From Oleiagrimonas sp. C23AA (GTDB lineage: Bacteria; Pseudomonadota; Gammaproteobacteria; Xanthomonadales; Rhodanobacteraceae), in the NCBI RefSeq assembly GCF_011759385.1, contig NZ_JAARLY010000009.1, forward strand, positions 62,001-126,000: a DNA stretch of 64,000 bases. The letters run 5' to 3'. Below, in pieces: positions 60,553 through 64,000 of this stretch; positions within the stretch are counted from its first letter, which is position 1; the number at the start of each line of letters is the position of its first letter. Under the pieces are notes generated by a model. That model made no database searches and had not been told where the DNA came from. It saw only the letters and a program-made list of their open reading frames with translations. Both the position numbers and the translations under genes were made by a program.

Positions 60553-61248
60553 TTACTTGGCCGGCTTCCATTTGTCCGGCACAAAACCGCTGACCTCGTA
60601 GGTGAGCGTGGTCTTGCCGCCCTGCTTCAAGTCAACGTGCATGACGATCTTCTTGGCCTTCTCCATCATCTTGACGAAGCCCTTGTAGTCCTTGATGAAC
60701 AGCGCCGGCTCGCCGCCATCGGGGCGATAGCCCTTCAAGGTGTGCGACTTGCCGTCCACCTGGGTGGCAATGGAACACACCTTGTGGCAGATGAAGCCGT
60801 GATTGTTGGTGTCATACAGGAACACGCTCTCGCCCCACTTGGAGTGCTTGCGCAACACCAGGCGAATGCCCTGGGTGGCAACTACCGCCGTGCTCTGCGT
60901 GCCGCCCCCCATCGGGCCGACCTGATACAGCCACATGTTGGCCAGGCGATCATGCTCGGACTTGGCCTTGCTCTCGGCCTCGATCTTGGGCAGCGACTGC
61001 TTGACCGTTGCCGCGGCCTTGGTGCCGGGGAACTGGTCCTCGATCTCGTGACCGATCGGCACCGCCAGCGGGTAGTTGTTCAGCTGCACCAGGCGCTGGT
61101 ACATCTTCAGTTTTTCCTGCGCCTTGGCTTCGTTGGCGGCCTTCTGCTGCGCCGCTCGCTGCTGCGGCGTCGGCGAGTGATCCTGCGAACAGGCGCCAAG
61201 CGCCAGGCAAAGCGCCACGGCGCTGGCAAGGGTGATCGTGCGGGTCAT
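60553..61248 (-). CDS. hypothetical lipoprotein
   Basis: A 231-aa lipoprotein (lipobox LGACS, about residues 17-21). A Gln/Ala/Lys-rich helix (about 27-50) precedes a beta-rich domain with WLYQVGPMGGGTQS, FLYDTNNHGFICHKVCSI and a VDLKQGGKTTLTYEV strand near the end. I do not recognise the family. ATG 61248 is chosen as the signal peptide start. It is followed by the shared terminator. Confidence 0.78.
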   Translation of the reverse strand: MTRTITLASAVALCLALGACSQDHSPTPQQRAAQQKAANEAKAQEKLKMYQRLVQLNNYPLAVPIGHEIEDQFPGTKAAATVKQSLPKIEAESKAKSEHDRLANMWLYQVGPMGGGTQSTAVVATQGIRLVLRKHSKWGESVFLYDTNNHGFICHKVCSIATQVDGKSHTLKGYRPDGGEPALFIKDYKGFVKMMEKAKKIVMHVDLKQGGKTTLTYEVSGFVPDKWKPAK

Positions 61249-61327
61249 GGGCGGCAGCTCCGTGATGTCGTCAAATCGCAAACCGGTGATGCATCAAGCC
61301 TATCCCAAAGCACGTCGCGCTGTGCAG

Positions 61328-61819
61328 TCACTGCCCGTCCGCGCCGGCAGGCTTGGGCGCATCGGTGCGCGGCATGCGCGAGATCTTGCGTGCCTCGGGT
61401 GCCGGCTGCTTCTGCGCTGCGTGCAACGCCTTCACATCCACCGGACGAATGCGGCTGATGGTGCAGGGAATGCCGATGCCAGTGCCCTGCACCACCACTT
61501 CGTCCAGACCGGCGACGACGTCGTCGACATGCGTGGTCAGGCGGATGGCAAAGCTGCTGCCAAGATCCGGGCACGGCGATACATCCAGCAGGTAGGCCTG
61601 ACTGGGCCGCGCATAAACCAGCAGATGCGTATCGTCGATCGCCTCCCACGAGTACAGCGAGGTCAGAAGATGAAACGATGGTTGCGGTTTTCCGGCCGCC
61701 GACTGCACCAGCGACAGCTGCTGCGCATCGGTGCGCGAGTTCATGCCGGCGCACCCGGCCAGACCGAGCATGGCCAGTCCCGTGGCGGTCCACATGATCA
61801 GAACATTGCGTGTTTTCAT
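61328..61819 (-). CDS. DUF6491-like lipoprotein
   Basis: A 163-aa lipoprotein (lipobox LAGCA at about residues 19-23). The domain SLYSWEAIDDTHLLVYARPSQAYLLDV then CPDLGSSFAIRLTTH and CTISRIRPVD matches the DUF6491 pattern (a DxxxW/YxxPxxxYLL motif). Function unknown. ATG 61819 is chosen over an upstream frame that runs into the glutaminase stop. It lies 52 bp after the glutaminase gene. Confidence 0.8.
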   Translation of the reverse strand: MKTRNVLIMWTATGLAMLGLAGCAGMNSRTDAQQLSLVQSAAGKPQPSFHLLTSLYSWEAIDDTHLLVYARPSQAYLLDVSPCPDLGSSFAIRLTTHVDDVVAGLDEVVVQGTGIGIPCTISRIRPVDVKALHAAQKQPAPEARKISRMPRTDAPKPAGADGQ

Positions 61820-61871
61820 GGCAATTGGCTCCCTGGTCGAGGTGCCGCCGGCCGCACACCATGTGCGGCGG

Positions 61872-62780
61872 CTAGAAAATGGAATGGCCACTCAAGGTGG
61901 CAAAGCGCTCCAGCGCCAGCGTACCGGCCAGCGAATTGCCGCTGGCATTGAGACCGGGCGCCCATACGCACACACTGAACTGGCCTGGCATCACCGCCAC
62001 GATGCCGCCGCCGACACCACTTTTGGCCGGCAGGCCAACGCGATAGGCAAAGTCGCCGACCGCATCGTAGGTACCGCAAGTCAACATGAGCGAGTTGATG
62101 TACTTGGCCTGGCTGGGCGTGACGATGGGGCCATCGGCGTTGCGGCCATAACGGGCCAGGTACATGAAGGTGCGCGCCAGCTCGGCGCAGCTCATCGACA
62201 GCGCGCAGTGATGGAAATAGGCATCGAGCACGGCATCGGGATGGTTGTCCAGATTGCCGAAGCTTTTCAGAAAGTGCGCCACGGCGGCGTTGCGATGGCC
62301 TTTGGCGGCCTCCGATTCGGCCACGGTGTAGTCGTAGTCCACATCGTCATCGCCACACAGGCGACGGGCGAAATCGCGCAACGCGGCCTTGGCGTCGCCC
62401 TGGTGCGAAATCACCATGTCGGTGACCACCAGCGCACCGGCATTGATGAACGGATTGCGCGGGATGCCGTGTTCGAACTCCAGTTGCACCAGCGAGTTGA
62501 AGGCCGTGCCGGACGGCTCGCGGCCGACCCGGCGCCACAGCGCCTCGCCCTCGCGCTGCATGGCCAGGGTCAGCGTGAACACCTTGGAGATGCTCTGGAT
62601 GGAAAAGCGCTCCTCGGCATCGCCCACGGCAGCAAAATGCCCATCGGTATCGCACACCGCCATGCCAAAGCGCGTTGGCTCGACGCTGGCCAGCTGCGGG
62701 ATGTAGTCGGGCATGCGCCCCTGCGGCAGCGTTGGCGCAATCTCGGCGTGGATCTGCTCGAGGATGGCTTGATAGGGCAA
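61872..62780 (-). CDS. glsA: glutaminase A
   Basis: A 302-aa serine-dependent glutaminase that converts glutamine to glutamate and ammonia. It has the beta-lactamase-like fold: active-site Ser-x2-Lys in FSIQSISKVF, NPFINAGALV, YFHHCALSMSCAELA and AKSGVGGGIVAV. The length matches E. coli YneH/YbaS. I choose TTG 62780 as start because AAGGAG is 9 nt upstream and it gives MPYQAILEQIH, as in the family; longer frames up to 62843 are possible. Confidence 0.93.
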   Translation of the reverse strand: MPYQAILEQIHAEIAPTLPQGRMPDYIPQLASVEPTRFGMAVCDTDGHFAAVGDAEERFSIQSISKVFTLTLAMQREGEALWRRVGREPSGTAFNSLVQLEFEHGIPRNPFINAGALVVTDMVISHQGDAKAALRDFARRLCGDDDVDYDYTVAESEAAKGHRNAAVAHFLKSFGNLDNHPDAVLDAYFHHCALSMSCAELARTFMYLARYGRNADGPIVTPSQAKYINSLMLTCGTYDAVGDFAYRVGLPAKSGVGGGIVAVMPGQFSVCVWAPGLNASGNSLAGTLALERFATLSGHSIF

Positions 62781-62874
62781 GGGCGCGAACTCCTTCACTC
62801 GCAATGACACCGATGCTAACGCCGGCCGGCGACGCCCGCCCATCGCGCGCGCCGCCAGCGTTCAGGCAGCACCG

Positions 62875-63942
62875 TCAGTCGGCCTGGAAACTGGCCGTAT
62901 CGATAACGAAGCGATAGCGCACGTCACCGCGCATCATGCGCTCGTAGGCGTCGTTGATGTCCTGCACCGGGATCACTTCGACATCGGCGCCAATATCGTG
63001 CTCGGCGCAGAAATCGAGCATCTCCTGGGTTTCGGCGATGCCACCGATCATCGAGCCGGCCAGACGCTTGCGGCCAAGAATCAAACTGCCTGCCGAGATC
63101 AGCTGCGGCTCGGGCATGCCCACCAGCACCATCACACCAGCGCGTTTGAGCAGGCCCAGGTAGGCGTTGTAGTCGTGACCGGCCGACACGGTATCGATGA
63201 TGACGTCAAAGCGCCCGGCGTGATCGTCGAAGGCGTTCTCTTCGCCGGTGGCGACAAAGTCATCGGCGCCCAGTTTCAGCGCCGCGTCGCGCTTGTTCGG
63301 CGAGTGACTGAGCACGGTCACGCTCGCGCCCATGGCCTTGGCGATCTTCACCGCCATGTGACCCAGGCCACCAAGGCCGACCACGGCCACCGTATCGCCC
63401 TCGCCCACCTGGTAGAGCTTCAGCGGCGAATAGGTGGTGATGCCGGCACACAGCAAGGGCGCGGCCCGTTCCAGGGCGATCGATTCGGGCACCCTCAGCA
63501 CGTAGTTCTCGTCGACCACGATGCGCGTGGCGTAACCGCCATAGGTAGGGCGCGAGCGATCCAGCGTGCCGTCGTCGTGGCGCTCGAAGCTATTGTAGGT
63601 GGCACTCATGCCCTTCTCGCAGAACTGCTCCTCGCCGTCCTCGCAGGCGGCGCAGGTGCGGCACGAATCAACAAAGCAGCCCACGCCGACGGTATCGCCC
63701 TGGGCCCACTTTTCGACCTTGTCGCCGACGCGGGTGACGGTGCCGACAATCTCGTGACCCGGCACCATCGGAAACACCGATCCACCCCATTCATCGCGCA
63801 CCTGATGGATGTCCGAGTGGCACACGCCGCAGTAACGGATGGCAATTTCCACATCGTGCGGGCCGGGCTGACGGCGCTCGATGGCGTGCGCAGCCAACTC
63901 GGCACCGGCACTGACAGCGGCATAGGCGGGGGTGTTGCTCAT
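62875..63942 (-). CDS. zinc-dependent NAD(P) alcohol dehydrogenase, YahK/CAD-like
   Basis: A 355-aa medium-chain dehydrogenase. Catalytic zinc ligands are Cys38 (CGVCHSD) and His63-Glu64 (PGHEIVG), with a third in the later LLCAGITTYSPL. The structural zinc loop CRTCAACEDGEEQFC holds four cysteines. The Rossmann motif is VVGLGGLGHMAVKIAKAMG. It is close to E. coli YahK/YjgB and cinnamyl-alcohol dehydrogenases, which reduce many aldehydes with NADPH. GGAG lies 8 nt upstream of ATG 63942. The last 58 bp of the window contain no further gene start. Confidence 0.95.
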   Translation of the reverse strand: MSNTPAYAAVSAGAELAAHAIERRQPGPHDVEIAIRYCGVCHSDIHQVRDEWGGSVFPMVPGHEIVGTVTRVGDKVEKWAQGDTVGVGCFVDSCRTCAACEDGEEQFCEKGMSATYNSFERHDDGTLDRSRPTYGGYATRIVVDENYVLRVPESIALERAAPLLCAGITTYSPLKLYQVGEGDTVAVVGLGGLGHMAVKIAKAMGASVTVLSHSPNKRDAALKLGADDFVATGEENAFDDHAGRFDVIIDTVSAGHDYNAYLGLLKRAGVMVLVGMPEPQLISAGSLILGRKRLAGSMIGGIAETQEMLDFCAEHDIGADVEVIPVQDINDAYERMMRGDVRYRFVIDTASFQAD

Positions 63943-64000
63943 GACGGATGCTCCGTAGTCATGTTGGGGAATTACGGTTAGTGTACCCGCCAGTTCGTGA

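Noticed and set aside
1-64000. tRNA, rRNA, CRISPR arrays, prophage genes or a defence island.
   Set aside because: I saw no T-loop/anticodon patterns, regularly spaced repeats, phage structural genes or nuclease clusters on either strand; a tRNA or Rfam scan would settle it.

Overview
This is a GC-rich chromosomal window with dense genes on both strands and very few non-coding gaps. It most resembles a gammaproteobacterium of the order Xanthomonadales, probably the Rhodanobacteraceae (Dyella/Frateuria/Rhodanobacter/Luteibacter type). The pointers are a PhoP-type regulator, PurC, OhrR/Ohr and a short 'GSSAN' type aconitase that look Xanthomonas-like, E2 and E3 pyruvate dehydrogenase subunits that each carry a lipoyl domain, and a large outer-membrane carbohydrate locus without SusD. 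The genus is an inference. I saw no tRNA, rRNA, prophage, CRISPR array, transposase or plasmid function.

Layout. 0-15 kb is mostly housekeeping: a PepSY protein with a PhoP-like regulator, DusA, ferredoxin-NADP reductase, a type II NADH dehydrogenase-like flavoprotein, a small kinase-like gene whose start codon overlaps that of a divergent lipoprotein, HlyIII, Rpe, a DjlA-like J protein, a cytochrome c, PurC, and a LysR/YbfB-type MFS pair. 14.9-29.7 kb is an alpha-glucoside utilisation locus: LacI-type repressor, tandem operators over a promoter, a possible 25-codon leader ORF, a cytoplasmic GH65 phosphorylase fused to beta-phosphoglucomutase, a TonB-dependent receptor, a secreted GH65 hydrolase, a secreted GH31 enzyme with a domain inserted in its barrel, and a secreted (alpha/alpha)6-barrel enzyme of uncertain family. 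The implied logic is outer-membrane import, periplasmic trimming, then phosphorolysis of a disaccharide to glucose and beta-glucose 1-phosphate, which the fused mutase turns into glucose 6-phosphate. No inner-membrane sugar permease is present in the locus.

30-41 kb holds a cold-shock gene, a hidden 52-residue basic protein, a coupled YkgJ/methyltransferase pair, two ECF sigma genes each followed by a small membrane protein, DNA polymerase IV, an esterase-ohr-ohrR cluster with three copies of one palindromic operator, and aconitase. 41-55 kb holds a GH78-like protein, a TRIC-type channel, aceF-mscS-lpd (a mechanosensitive channel gene between pyruvate dehydrogenase E2 and E3), a second MscS channel and a second secreted GH31. 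55-64 kb is mixed: TrmH-like methyltransferase, PepSY protein, BrkB-like membrane protein, universal stress protein, ferritin-like protein, lipoproteins, glutaminase and a zinc alcohol dehydrogenase.

The most interesting items are the regulatory and domain architecture of the 15-30 kb locus, the apparent extension of the OhrR operator set to an exported esterase, the E2-MscS-E3 gene order, and the aconitase lacking the usual first cluster cysteine.
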